Origin: Favolaschia claudopus
Lineage: Eukaryota > Basidiomycota > Agaricomycetes > Agaricales > Mycenaceae
Reading direction: 5' to 3'
DNA length: 64,000 nucleotides
Assembly (NCBI GenBank): GCA_037176885.1
Contig: JAWWNJ010000201.1
Location: 124,001-188,000 of the forward strand
Below the pieces are notes generated by a model that ran no database searches, was not told where the DNA came from, and saw only the letters and a list, made by a program, of their open reading frames with translations. This document shows positions 53,257-64,000 of the stretch, in pieces (positions within the stretch are counted from its first letter, which is position 1; each line of letters begins with the position of its first letter). The position numbers and the translations under genes are program-made.

Positions 53257-56200
53257 CGGTCAAAGGGAATCGAAGGCAGCAACAGCAATGGAGCGAGGTT
53301 TGGAAGGGTATTTGCGGTAGAAAGCAGCGACAGCGTCCGGGGCAAAGACATTAGAGTGCTTCACCCATTGATCATGGGACGGGTCATAACCCTTCCAGCG
53401 AACAAAGTACCATAGACTCCCGTAGCGGATCTTGGCATCCAATATCTCCTCGACCTCCCATTGCTTGTCGCCAGGGAACGTCAAGGACTGGTGGCGGCTC
53501 TTCGTGTCTGGGGCGAGTGGGGAATGGATCGGCTTCCACAAGCTGAAGTTTCACGACAGGGAAGACAGGGTGGAGGGCAGAGTACCGGGGCGGCAGCTCC
53601 AGTTTGAAGGCACCATTACCGACGACCTTCAGAACCTTGAAGGGGCCGATACGCCGGTGGGAGAATTTCACCGAAGGGCGGGGTGGTGCGGATATCTGAA
53701 GCATCAACCCACACCCGGTCACCAACCTTGATGTCTGGAGCTGGTGTCCGCCGGCGGTCATAGTACTGCTTGTACTCTGCTTTGGCCTTGACAAGTGCTG
53801 CCTTCGCCTCGGAAACCCCCTGATGCAATCCGATCGTGGAACTCGTTCACAGCCTCCAACCTAGAGCGTGCAGCGTGGGGCTCAAAGCCCATCCGTGGAA
53901 GCCGACCAGTGTCCGTCATGAACGGTACCTGCTGCGTGGAGGAGTGCATGTGGTTGTTGTACGCAAACTCCGCTGCAGGTAGCAGCTCATCCCAGTCGTC
54001 CTGCTTGTAATTGGTGAAGAGTCGGACGTACTGCTCGAGTTCCTGGTTAACACGCTCCGTTTGGCCATCGGTCTGCGGGTGGTAGGCCGTAGAAGTGGCT
54101 GGGGTGACCCCAACGAGGCGCCAAAGCTCGCGCGTGAACTCTGCGATGAACTGGGTGCCACGATCCGAGATGTACTTCTCTGGCAGGCCATGGTGGCGCC
54201 AGACGTTCCGGTAGTACAGCCGAGCAGCACCAACCGCGTCGATGGTGGTGTGACACTCCATGAAGTGCGCTCTCTTCCCAAGGGCACAGACAACGACCAT
54301 GACTGCATCGTATCCATGGGCCTCGGGAAGCTCGACGATAAAGTCGACCGACACGGTGTGCCAGCGCTCTTCTGGGATCTCTGTGGGGTGGAGCTCACCA
54401 ATCGGCAGTTGACGAAGCGCCTTGGTGCGGCAGCACAAGTCACAAGTCGCCGACATACCGACCGACATGGCGCGACAGCTGGGGCCACCAGTAGTTCCGA
54501 GACAACGAGCTCCAGGGACTTGAAACGACCAGCATGGCCTGCAACGCGCGTGTCATGGTGCTGCTCCAGGATGCGTCGGGCGGAGGTCCTTGTCTCGGGG
54601 GACGACAATCTTCCCCCGGAAGTAAAGGAGTCCACCTTCAATACGCCATTCCGAAGACCGGGCGGACCGCACACCTCGGGCCTTGAGGAGTTCCTTCGCA
54701 GTCAGGGCAATGGGCTCTTCAAGGTCGGGGTCTCCAGCAAGCGCATCACGAATGTCGCGCAGGAGGGGAGCCTCAGGGCCAGCAATAACCAGGGCCTCGG
54801 TGGCCCGAACGTGGAACAGCTCGGGTCGAAGCAGGGTAACGTCCTGGTTATCGTCCTGCACTCCATGGTCCGGTCTCCGAGAAAGCGCGTCGGGGCGACC
54901 CATGAGGCGACCCGGTTGGTGGTGCAGCGAGAAGTCGAAACGGGGAGAGGTAGAGAGACCACCGAGCTTGGCGACGGTTGAGCTTCTGGGCCTTCCGGAA
55001 ATATTCCAGGTTTTTGTGGTCCGTCCAGATCTCAACTGGGTGCTGCGCGCCCTCAAGGAAGTGGCGCCACTCCTCAAGGGCTCGCACGATCGCAAGCATC
55101 TCCTTGTCGTGAATCTCGTAATTCCGCTGCACCTCGTTCAGGCGTTTGGAGTAGAACGCAACCGGATGCCACTTGCCATCGTCACCCCTGCTGGGAGAGG
55201 ACGGCGCCGGTGGCATAGTCAGAGCTGTCAGCCTCGAGCCGGTACGGGCGTTCGGGGTTCGGGAGAACCAGAACGGGGTCCCGAGTCACCCGCCGCTTGA
55301 GCTCGTCAAAGGCAGCTTGCTCTTCAGGCCCCCAGGTCCAGGCAATGCCCTTCTTGGTGAGTCTGAAGAGGGCTTGAGCAACGTCTGAGAAGCCCGCAAT
55401 GAACCGGCGGTAGAAGTTTGTGAAGCCAAGGAACTGCTGCACATCCTTCTTATTCTCAGGCGCTGGCCAAGCTGCCACTCCTGCAACCTTTACAGGGTCC
55501 ATCTCGACGTGGTTGTGGGGAGATAATCACGCCGAGGTACTCAATGGAGGTCCGCTCAAACTCACACTTCTCGGCTCGAAGGTAAAGCTTGTTTGCGCGA
55601 AGCCTCCGCAGGACCTCTCGGACGATCTCTCGATGCCGACGGATGTCTGAGTGGGCAATGAGGGATATCGTCGAGGTAGACCATGACGTCGCCAGAGAGG
55701 ATAAGATTCTGGAAGATGTCATTCATCATGGTCTGGAAGGTTGCAGGGGAGTTGGTCAGACCGAAGTACATGACCAGCGGCTCAAACAGTCCCCGGTTGG
55801 TCCGGAACGCTGCCTTCCACTCGTCGCCTTCACGGATTCGAACGTTGTTAAAGCCCCATCGGACATCGAGCTTCGTGAAGTACCGGGCTCCCCTGAGTCG
55901 GTTGATGAGGTCGTTGATTAAGGGGAGCGGGGTAACAATTCTTCACGGTCATAGCGTTTAAAGCTCGATAGTCCTGTACGAACCGAAGTCCGCCGTCCTT
56001 CTTCTTGACGAAGAAGACAGGTGAGGCCATAGGTGATTTTGACGGTCGAATCCGGCCAGTGCCAAGTCCCTCCTCGATGAAGGCATCAAGTTCCTTCTGT
56101 TCGAGAGGCGAGATTGGGTGTCAGGGGAACCCCTGTTCTGCGCAGCATGACGCAAAGGGACTTGGGCACTTCTGCCCAAGTCCCATTACAATCATTCCTG

Positions 56201-57566
56201 TGGAGCTCCATCAAACTGTGACAGAGTTCTATTTTTGGGTACACAAGATCCCAGTCCAACTACGTCATCAAGGTGGGACTTAGCATGTGATCGAGCCAGG
56301 GACTATTGCCGGTTGACCCGGCCTTGTGGGAATTAGTTAGTATATGTTTGCCACACCTAGCGTGGGAATCCTTAGCCTTTCTTCTCTTTGGATTCTCCCT
56401 CGCTAGGTGCGCTGTAATGTATTCCTAGTAGCGTCTTTAATTAACTTTGGATTCTCCCTCGCTAGACCCTCGAGACATCTCGGGTCCTAAAGGTTGCCCT
56501 TACATTGGGTAGACCTTGCAGTTCGTGGGTTTAGAGTCCGGCACGAGCTCAATGGCATGGTCCCAGGATCGGCGTTCAGGCAGCGAGTCAAAGGACTCCT
56601 TGTTGAAAACATCGTCAAACTCTCGGGCCCATTCGGGAACGTCCGAGCGCGCCGGGGCTGAGTTTTTGGCGTATGCCTCAGCCAGGCGCTGGGAGACGGT
56701 GCTTCCAGCACGGATATCCTCAGAAGGCAGGAACTGGGTGTAGAACACCCGGTCCTCCCGGCTCAAGGGGGTCATCCACTTCATCCGCATCATCCACTTC
56801 ATCCACATCATCCTCGTCATCATCCTCGTAGTCCGGGAACAGCTCTGGCAGGTCATCGTATTCATCTTCGCCTAAGTCTATGGCGCAGATGGATGGAAGG
56901 GGACCAAGTCGGAGCTGCCGGAGGATCTCAGCGGCCAGGCGGGACTCTCGGCGTGCAGCGCGAGCCTCCAGGCGAACCTCGGTGCGGCACGTAGAGCACT
57001 CGCTGGGGCATCTGCTCATCTTGACCTCCTCGGGTGTCCCAGGTCAATCTCCGGGTTATGCTTCCGGAGCCAGGAGTAGCCGAGGATGAAGCTTCTGCTT
57101 CCCAAGACGGGTAACAGCGAGCTGCATGCGCTCAGAGTGACCACGATACTGCAGCACGACGTCAGCCACCTCGCGGATCGCACCAGCCTCATTTGGCGAG
57201 CCATCCACATTGAAAACTGGAATGGGCTGTGCAAGGCGGCGGAGGGGGAGGCCAGACTTAGCTGCGAACTCAGAGTCAATGAAGTCTGAGGTGGCACCAC
57301 AGTCAACGAGACCTTCGAGGGAAAGCTTGGTGGCGTCCTGGACTGCCTGAATCTCAAGGGGGAGATGCAGGGAGTTGGCACCGGGTGCAGCAGCAACAGT
57401 ATAGCGCTGAGGAAGTCTACGTTCCCAAGCTTTCGCCGGATGCGTGGGGAACGGAGGGGAGCAGGGGGTACGTCTTTCATTTCGGCAGGTTCAACAGATG
57501 TAACATTGGCAGACTCATCATACAAACATGCGAAACGATTAGGGGACGCGATCGAGGGCGTACCGC
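53257..57566 (-). pseudogene. Chromovirus pol: protease, RT, RNase H, integrase, chromodomain (frameshifted)
   Basis: Minus strand. Protease: VDCGATSDFIDSEFAAKSGL (about 57290) and LILGYSWLRKHNPEID (57070). [22 protein letters not shown] (56045), [14 protein letters not shown] (55870), [16 protein letters not shown] (55760), VYLDD (55680). RNase [21 protein letters not shown] (55235), [20 protein letters not shown] (55155). Integrase: [17 protein letters not shown] (54550), [14 protein letters not shown] (54440), [15 protein letters not shown] (54350), [16 protein letters not shown] (54165) and [14 protein letters not shown] (54070), giving the D, D,E triad. Chromodomain: WEVEEILDAKIRYGSLWYFV RWKGYDPSHDQW (53460-53370), which in this clade guides integration to marked chromatin. 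Shifts lie near 57290, 56170, 55700, 55500, 55200, 54950, 54520 and 53700. Confidence 0.88.
56119..56504 (+). repeat. Solo LTR inside the chromovirus RT
   Basis: 386 bases, ends TGTCAGGGGAAC and TTGCCCTTACA, duplication TTGGG (56114-56118, 56505-56509). Removal rejoins [15 protein letters not shown] RT sequence. The last two thirds resemble the chromovirus LTR closely; the first third is unrelated. Opposite orientation to its host. Confidence 0.9.
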
Positions 57567-58696
57567 TCACTCGTCGCGTGGGAGAAAACCCTGCTCTTCC
57601 TCGGCGACTACAGACTCCGGCTCAGGGAGCGAGTCGGTGGTGGCAACCCGAGCCACCAGTTCGGAGAGGAGCTCGGACCCAAGCTGACGTATGACCTCGT
57701 CAAGGACATCAGCGGCTCGGACGTCAGCCGGGGTGGGGCAATCCCGGGCCAGGTGTGGACCGCCGCATCGGTAGCAGCCACGGGGAGGTCCTCTCCCGGA
57801 GCGCGTGCGATCAACGTCCATGGGGACTACCAGCGGAGGAGCAGGAGCTGGCATGGCCCGAGGAGGAGGCGTAGGAACAACAGGGAAGACACCTGCTGGA
57901 CGTGAGCGAGCGGCTGGCGGAGCTGAGGGGGTTTTCGGGAGAAGCCCAGCAGCACGAGCCCGCACGTGCGATTCGTACTGGCGGTACGCTCGGGTCCGCC
58001 AAGCCATGTAGTCGCGGAGGTCTGGGGGGTCGCTGGACGAGGTGATGGCCGCATTGATGGCAGGGTCAAGGCCAGAGCGGAACTTGGTGACCTTGACCAA
58101 CGGGTCAGCAAACCCAGCAAGGTCGAAGAGGTCTTCAAAGTCATCAGTGTACTTGAAGACATCCCGGGAGCCCATATAGTATGCCCTAGACTCGAGTTTG
58201 TGTAGGGCGTGGTCCTGCTCATTCTCCTCGACAAAGCGTGAGCAGAACTCCTTGGTGAAGGCGTCCCCAGGTGAGGAAGGGGAAAGGGGTTTTGATGGAC
58301 ATGCGCTCAGCCCATTTTTGCGCAGAGTCTTTGGACATAAAGGACATGGTGAAACGCACTGCCTTTTCCTCGGGACATCTCGCCACCTTCGACAAACGCC
58401 TCCGGAACCAGTCGATGTAAGTCCGAGCTGAGTGAAGGAAGGCCCGGCCAGCCGAGCGGTCGCCGTCAAAGACGAAAGGGGGGTTCGGTCGAAGGACCGT
58501 TTTTGCTGCCGGGGTGAGGTTGGCAAGAGTCCCTGGACTCTCGGCCGGAGGCTCTGGAGGAGCGGCAGGGGGTCGGAGCAGTAGTAGTGGAAGGATTGGC
58601 AGCAGTTTGAAAAAGCTCGACCAGACGGTCAACAGTCCTCTCGAGCCTATCCATCCGCTCGGCGGCGGCTGCAGCAGCGGCGGCAGAGTCGGTCAT
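57567..58696 (-). pseudogene. Chromovirus gag (frameshifted)
   Basis: ATG at 58696 gives MTDSAAAAAAAAERMDRLER, a coiled start. After a shift near 58560: VLRPNPPFVFDGDRSAGRAF and RTYIDWFRRRLSKVARCPEE, the retrotransposon Gag capsid. After a second shift near 58260: GDAFTKEFCSRFVEENEQD, ALHKLESRAYYMGSRDVF, SGLDPAINAAITSSSDPPDL and the knuckle CYRCGGPHLARDCPTP (57785-57735), ending at 57567. Gag forms the particle and binds element RNA. Confidence 0.85.
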
Positions 58697-58820
58697 GGTG
58701 GGCTCTAGAGAGGGGGAGGAGGGGGCAAGATTCGCGGTTTGCGCGTCCGAGGACAGCAGAGGAGGAGTCCGACGAAGCGTCTGAAAAATCGCCAAAGCGC
58801 GCAATCTTGACCTCCCTTGG

Positions 58821-58832
58821 AGCCTTTCTTCT
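58821..58832 (-). other. Primer-binding site of the self-priming type
   Basis: AGAAGAAAGGCT on the minus strand, two bases inside the 5' LTR, complementary to AGCCTTTCTTCT of the LTR (58964-58953, minus). No match to the usual TGG start of a tRNA-primed site. Confidence 0.65.
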
Positions 58833-58834
58833 GC

Positions 58835-59166
58835 TGTAAGGGCAACCTTTAGGACCCGAGATGTCTCGAGGGTCTAGCGAGGGAGAATCCAAAGTTAATT
58901 AAGAAGCTACTAAGAATACATCACACCGCACCTAGCGAGGGAGAATCCAAAGAGAAGAAAGGCTGAGGATTCACACGCTAGGTGCAGTAAACATATAGTA
59001 ACTAGTTCCCACAAGCTCGGAGCAATCGGCAATGATCCCGGGCCAAGTCACATGCCTTACTCCACGATGACATAGGGCTTTGGGGATTTGACGGGAAAGT
59101 GGGAAATCTGCAGGAGCCTGCGTCATAGGTGGCTGTGTAGTGCCAAAAGAGGGAGTTCCCCTGACA
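58835..59166 (-). repeat. 5' LTR of the chromovirus
   Basis: 332 bases, TGTCAGGGGAACTCCC ... GGTTGCCCTTACA on the minus strand. If the self-priming reading is right, transcription starts at AGCCTTTCTTCT near 58964. Confidence 0.88.
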
Positions 59167-59346
59167 CTATGCTTAGAGGCTATGCCTCCATAGCTCTGCT
59201 AGTCCCCCCCAGTGTGCATCCCCCTGAGTCTGTGACTCATAGCTGGCAGAGCGCTAGCAGAGCTAGCGTCTGGGATGCACCCTAGCTCAGTTCTCTTGCC
59301 AGGACGAGAGCAATAGAGGCTGGCCAGAGGATTCTGTGGAACGTGG
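59167..59346 (+). repeat. R1-like repeat, right of the chromovirus insertion
   Basis: Continues the repeat left of 52058. GGATGCACCCTAG and GTGTGCATCCCC pair, and GCTCTGCTAGT/ CTAGCAGAGCTAG words form further stems. Confidence 0.45.
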
Positions 59347-59527
59347 AGCTTAGCCAGGGCGCACTGCAGGTGCAGTCCAGAGTTTACGAAGGAACATCAT
59401 CCTTCTGTAGCTCTGCTAGTCCGCCCTGGCTGCCAGCTGAAGATAGGCCATCTGGACTATCTCCCAGATGCCATTGCCGGCAGCCAATAATGCAGAGCAT
59501 CACTGCCGCATTCTCCAATAAAGCTGG
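59347..59527 (+). repeat. Dispersed repeat R1, copy 2
   Basis: AGCTTAGCCAGGGCGCACTG to CCAATAAAGCTGG, similar to 38165-38326 throughout, with a few insertions. Internal stem AGCCAGGGCG/CGCCCTGGCT. Confidence 0.7.
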
Positions 59528-60185
59528 ATCGGACACACCCATCAACATACGTAAACCCCACCCTCCCCCCCCCCCCCAAATGCGGAAGTGCCATCAATTT
59601 TGTACTTGCCCTAAGTTTCGCCCGTTTCTTGTGGTAAGGTGCTGTAGATTAAGAATTCTAGAGGCATTTATGCTACAGCGTACACTACACCTTCCCTATG
59701 GGTCTCAATGTGCCGTGTTGAGGGTAAAGAAATTTGAGGATGACCATTGTCGCTGACGAAGTCGAACAAACGGCATGAAAACGTGAGTTTTTTCGTTCGT
59801 TCATCAGTGTGTGAGATCCAGAGATCTGCGACCTCTTGGAACGGGCGGCTTTGATAGTCAAATCAAACAGAAAAACACATCGTTTTGAGCGTTAGAGGAA
59901 GCTTTGAGCTACAAAACGAGGTACGAGAGCTCCCATTAAATCATTGAATGTCCCTCTCTTTTTTCCCTCTTTTTCTCTTTTTTCGTTTTGAAAAAACGCG
60001 ATTTATTCCCATCCACAGACATAGTACATGAGCCTTTGTTTCGCCCCGTCAAAAGTTGTCCATCAGCACCACCTTCCTAATTGAGGGGCCCTGTCAATGA
60101 GGTCTGTGTGTGATCGGACATTCCCCGCGTGCCTCTTGCGATAGCTGGAAATAGATGTCGCAGTCATCATTGATCATAATATTAG
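59528..60185. other. Intergenic, nothing recognised
   Basis: A run of 13 C lies at 59565-59577 and a T/C-rich stretch at 59956-59990. No gene or repeat end identified. Confidence 0.4.
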
Positions 60186-60376
60186 TCGCAAAAATCGGAT
60201 TCCCGATTATAACTGGTTATAAGTCTGATCAGGGTTTATAGGCGGGTTATAAACCGACATAGAAATTATGACCCCCGTCTCCGAATACTTCGATCTTGGC
60301 TTATGACTGCCTATAAAGCCTGATTAGACCTATAACCCATTATAATCGGTTATAATTGAAATCCGATTTTTGCGAC
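60186..60376. mobile_element. Small MITE
   Basis: GTCGCAAAAATCGGATT at the left end returns inverted (AATCCGATTTTTGCGAC) at 60359-60376, and the GGTTATAA-rich sequence inside also pairs. About 190 bases; target duplication not clear. Confidence 0.65.
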
Positions 60377-60544
60377 AATTTAAATTAAGATTGATCATCG
60401 AAAAGGAATACGGATTTGGATCTTCCTTCTTCCTGGGGATTTGGCCGTGGGAAACGATTAATAAATGTGCTTAAGTAAGGTGCGGGGATCCCACGCTCTC
60501 TAGGTGGCCAAGTGAACGGCACCATACAGGCAAGTAACAAACAC

Positions 60545-63500
60545 TCAGTCTCCCCCCTGTCCAGCCAAACGATCCCGATGTTTTGTGATAATACCGATAA
60601 ATTCCAAAACCCCGCTGTAAGCCAGATGATTGAAGTCCGGTAGACCGACTCCGCCCGTCGTGCTCGCCTGATACTGTCGGGCGGTCCAGACGTCGTCCAT
60701 TTGATCAAGAGCCGAGTGCCAGTCTTTAAGAACAGGCGCCATGGTTCGAAGTATCGGAGGGAACTGTCTTTGAAAATCTTGAACTTTGATGATTGCCCTG
60801 ATAGCCCCCCTCCCGCTCGTCGGCCGAGCGCGACCTTACATGCAGCCGCCACGCTAGCTCTTGGCTTGACAGGGGAAGCAGATCCATGCTTGGTCGTTGC
60901 GCATGAAAAAGGGTAGCCCAAACGGTGGTGTAGAAGAAGGCCCAAAGGTCATCGAGAGGTGATTGTAAATAAGGTTGTGAAGCATCCAAAGCTGCCCGCA
61001 ACCGAACCGACATGAACTCAACTGTGCCCTATGCGCCAGACTGAGTGAAAATGTAGGGATTCGAGGTAAAAAAGGCTCACTGATAATGACCTCGCATCAG
61101 CGCGCGCAGCGGTGAAGTAGTCTTGCATACAAGCCGACAGATCGAAATCGGTCAAGATAGCTTTACAGCCACGGGGTCTACCGAGAGCAATCACAGCACT
61201 TTCGACTCCGAGGCGCGCTTCGGATCCCAAGTGCCAAGGGTCACCGAGGTAGATGACTTTAGATGAAATGACTCCAACTGCTTGTCAAGATGCTCCGATC
61301 CCTCCTCTTCTAGCGTGGTGTCAGCGCCCCAAGACTGCACTCGATCGTGGCAAAGTCTTAGTATGTTGCCGATGCTAGGGTCGCGTTGAAGCCAGCCTCG
61401 CTCGTAAGAAGCCAGCCACCCTAAGGACAAGTTAAAGGAAAACGAGGTTCTAGATACTAATTTTTGCACCTAGAAGCGCGTGGAGTATCGATTCACACAA
61501 ATCTTCAGCACCGGCGCATCGTTCCAAGGACATCCCCTCCTCCTTCATAATGCAGATAATCATTGGCCGGCGGTCCGGATCGGGGTTGACTTTGCTATCC
61601 TTCGAGAACGACCAATGCACTGAAGTGTCGTTGCCGTTTTCTGTGGGCTCGAAAAGTGCAGAAGATACAGGTCGGCCGCTTTTGAAGCATGCTTGAAACC
61701 AGGTCTGGGTGATGGGAAGTCCAAAAAGCCCGGAACAAGCAGATGCCATCGCCGTTTCGTTCAATGGCCCCGGGCCAGAGGTCTTGGGAGAAGAAACCCG
61801 GACAACACAGCTGTCAGGCACCGATGAAGGGGCGGAACCTTTGGGAGCTATACGAAAGCGCGAGGCTGCACTTTGAAAGACCTCAAGACCATCCTCGGGA
61901 GTGAAAGCCGCGCCCAGTGTGCGAAACTCTGGGGCAACACATGCTGATGCTGCAACCGCTTCGTCGTGATACTTCACAGATCGGATCTCTGGGGCAATTT
62001 GTGGGAACACTCGAAATAGAGAGTGGGAAAACAGTTTGGGCGTACGGGGAATGTCGATAGCAACTGACGGTCCTGGTGATTGGTGATTCCCAGAAGCTTG
62101 AACACAGCTCAGACCAAGAAATCGAGCGCAGACAGCACTCACAAGAGGGCTGCGGAGACGGCGACTGCCGTATCTTTATCAATTCGAAAGTTTTTTTTGT
62201 GCCGGAGCCTCAAGTTCAAGTCGTTTCAGAATAACGGGGAAACGAGGAAATCAAAGAGGAAAGTCATACCAAGTTGCTTCTGGCCTGTAGTGGCCTGTTT
62301 AGCTTCACGCTCATCTACTGCGCATTTACGCAACCACACCGCCAAGTATAATGAGAACTTGCCTTTACGGTCTTTCGACGCCTGGGTTTTGGACTGTGTT
62401 GAGGCTCGCGTGCGGCGGAGTCCACCATTCAGACAGGTTTCAGGTTGGAGGCCAATAAATGAGACGCTTTGGGTAGCAGTCTTGGTCGGAAGGCAAAGCT
62501 GAGCCTTGATTACAAGGGTTCCACGGCCTCGGCAGGTCAGTGAATGAGAAAGGATGGCCACACGACGAGCGATGCAGTCCGTATTGTCGCTGCCGTCCAG
62601 CGCAAGGTGATCACCATCAGTGAAAGATGGAAATCCAGCATCTTCAGCGTCCTGCCAGAGGAAGACAGACCAAAGCATGCGCACCACATCTTTGCGGCCG
62701 GAGGGGGACCTCAGATCGCACGGCAGGCTTACAGCGAGGCCGCCGTTGTGGAAGATAAGGACCCGAAAGTCGCAAGTGGCCTGGTTATAACCAAAGACGA
62801 GCCTGAAGGCACGCTCAAGGGTAGCGCTACGAAGAGCTCGAGCGTAGGTTCCCGCCTGCCATATGAGCTCCGGCCACGCCTTCTTCACCTCCACCGGAAT
62901 CCGAACTTGTGGATTTGTCGCATCCAAGAAGCCCCAACAGCAAGGAAGGGCCTTGGGATTGAAGTCTTTTTCGTGGAGCCCCACAACGTCCGGTTTCAGC
63001 GGAGCGGCTGAATCGATGCCATCCACAGTAGCCTCCTCGTTGCGGTGGAAATAGAGCTGCGGGTACCATCGCTTCTGTCTGGGCTTCAGCACGAACTTGC
63101 CGATGCTGGGGTGTGCATTCGCGAGCCGGTCGTACGCGCTATTGATTGCTTGCACGCAGTCATTGAGGAAGTCGCAAAGCATTTCGTAACTCTGCGACTC
63201 CCGATCGACAGGTTTCGGCGCCGGGGAATGGATGTCAATCTCGCCGAGTGCACTCGAGGCAACTGTGGTCGTCCAGAGTGGGATGAAGCGGTCCTTTGTG
63301 CCCGTCAGTGATCAGGCTGCAATGTAGGTGGACATTAGCCGCTTCGGGGATAGCATCTGCGAGATTCTTTGAGGCGAAAACTGCCAGATGTAGCTAGTCT
63401 CGTAAACAAGACAGATAGTCGTTCAAACGTATATAAAGTCTTGGACGTATGAGGGGGGTCGGCTGAGAAGCGACAATTGATGGCTCGGCTTGATCACGGC

Positions 63501-64000
63501 ATCCATTCTAGGAAAGTCGCTACGATGGCCATCACACACCAAAGCATTGCGTGCTCGCATGAGCTCGATGGTAAAGCTCACCGCTAAAACTGACCTGTAT
63601 CAAGGTAGATTTCATCTTCGAAGTAAACCCACACAATTTCTTGCTATTTGTCCGCCGACAGTTCGTAAATTGCGTATAAACGTGTTTTCGCCGACAATGG
63701 ACGAAGATTTGACCTTAAGCCGCTGCTAAAACAAGATTTTTTGTGTCAAGGTATGCATACAGTACTTCGAGCATATTCTTGAGGCTCAGAAGGCTACCAG
63801 TATGCTCAGAGGTATCGAAAGCAGGAGCAGTTGCCCGATTTAGCAGAATTTCCCAATTTGGCAGGGTTTCCAAATAGAGTGAATTTAAAACTCCGCAGTG
63901 ATCGATGTCGCTTCTCCACGGGACCCCTTAACAAATCCGTGACTAAGATGTAGCCGCCAAACTCGTCGGCCATATCCTTCTTCAGCTCCGACTGGAGCGA
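60545..64000 (-). CDS. FunK1-type fungal protein kinase, 5' end beyond the window
   Basis: Minus strand, several exons. At the window edge: SLQSELKKDMADEFGGYILV. Main N-terminal exon (about 63300-62267): FIPLWTTTVASSALGEID, MLCDFLNDCVQAINSAYDRL, VEVKKAWPELIWQAGTYARA, ERAFRLVFGYNQATCDFRVL, then FHNGGLAVSLPCDL, the block that marks the FunK1 family. Next exon (62140-61470): FGLPITQTWFQACFKSGRP and EDLCESILHALL; an intron 61469-61421 joins in phase to GWLASYERGWLQRDPSIGNI, the catalytic loop, where the usual HRD is QRD with the Asp kept. Then AILTDFDLSA (61160), the Mg-binding DFx, and after an intron ELMSVRLRAAL..PYLQSPL DDLWAFFYTTVWATLF (61020-60910), the P+1 and activation-segment side. The end DVWTARQY...LPDFNHLAY SGVLEFIGI runs to the stop at 60545. 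The join near 61190 is not resolved (frameshift or short intron). FunK1 kinases are expanded in mushrooms; substrates are largely unknown. Confidence 0.78.

Larger units (their letters stand above)
52058..59166 (-). mobile_element. Full-length Ty3/Gypsy chromovirus (copy 1)
   Basis: LTRs at 58835-59166 (5', 332 bases) and 52058-53193 (3', enlarged by an insertion); TSD CTATG (52053-52057, 59167-59171). Interior on the minus strand: Gag with CCHC knuckle, protease, RT, RNase H, integrase and a C-terminal chromodomain. The sequence 2 bases inside the 5' LTR (58821-58832) is the exact complement of 12 bases of the LTR (58953-58964), as in self-priming Tf1/sushi elements. The two LTRs differ at about five positions, so the insertion is fairly young, but gag and pol carry several frameshifts. 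A solo LTR (56119-56504) splits the RT. Confidence 0.9.

Noticed and set aside
53795..55921. Several plus-strand frames of 70-300 residues
   Set aside because: They are antisense to the chromovirus RT, RNase H and integrase motifs, so they are shadows.

Overview
The window reads as nuclear DNA of a mushroom-forming basidiomycete (Agaricomycete). Evidence: phase-consistent spliceosomal introns of about 46-65 bases, a FunK1-type fungal kinase, a fragment of the AAA ATPase Cdc48, two gene families I know from memory as Agaricomycete-specific or Agaricomycete-expanded, and LTR retrotransposons of the Copia and chromovirus (Gypsy) types. No bacterial, mitochondrial or rDNA features were seen. All family assignments are made by eye from motifs; no search was run.

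Layout. 1-713: 3' part of a hypothetical minus-strand gene. 1262-1686: decayed CDC48 fragment. 2215-4130: non-autonomous repeats and tRNA-like debris. 5047-12457: a large nine-exon plus-strand gene (transposase-like core, N-terminal zinc finger, C-terminal PHD-like finger) split in its zinc-finger exon by a very young LTR retrotransposon (5336-7161). 12458-14097: repeats. 14098-31200: a dense pile of Copia and Gypsy remains. The Copia copy at 22670-28787 carries five separate insertions, two of them a 132-base LTR-like element that contains a tRNA-like Pol III gene. 31317-34100: a third Copia relic (minus). 34740-41500: gene-poor, with MITEs, a tRNA-like sequence and a repeat that recurs at 59347. 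41590-46323: relics of non-LTR (LINE) elements, including a palindrome with arms of about 900 bases. 46363-49175: a frameshifted copy of a conserved Agaricomycete gene. 52058-59166: a full-length chromovirus (minus) with a 5-base target duplication, itself hit by a solo LTR and by a DNA-element-like insertion. 60545 to the right edge: a FunK1 protein kinase gene (minus).

How it fits together. There is no operon-like or pathway logic. The window is a transposon graveyard with nested insertions that can be ordered by target-site duplications: TA for the Tc1/mariner-like MITEs, 3 bases for the CACTA-like element, 5 bases for most LTR insertions (4 bases for the one at 5336), and 9-10 bases for the element in the chromovirus LTR. 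In several places, removing the insertion and one duplication copy restores the reading frame of the host element or gene. Probable cellular genes are few: the gene at the left edge, the split transposase-like family gene (possibly itself a mobile-element gene), the decayed conserved gene at 46363 and the FunK1 kinase.
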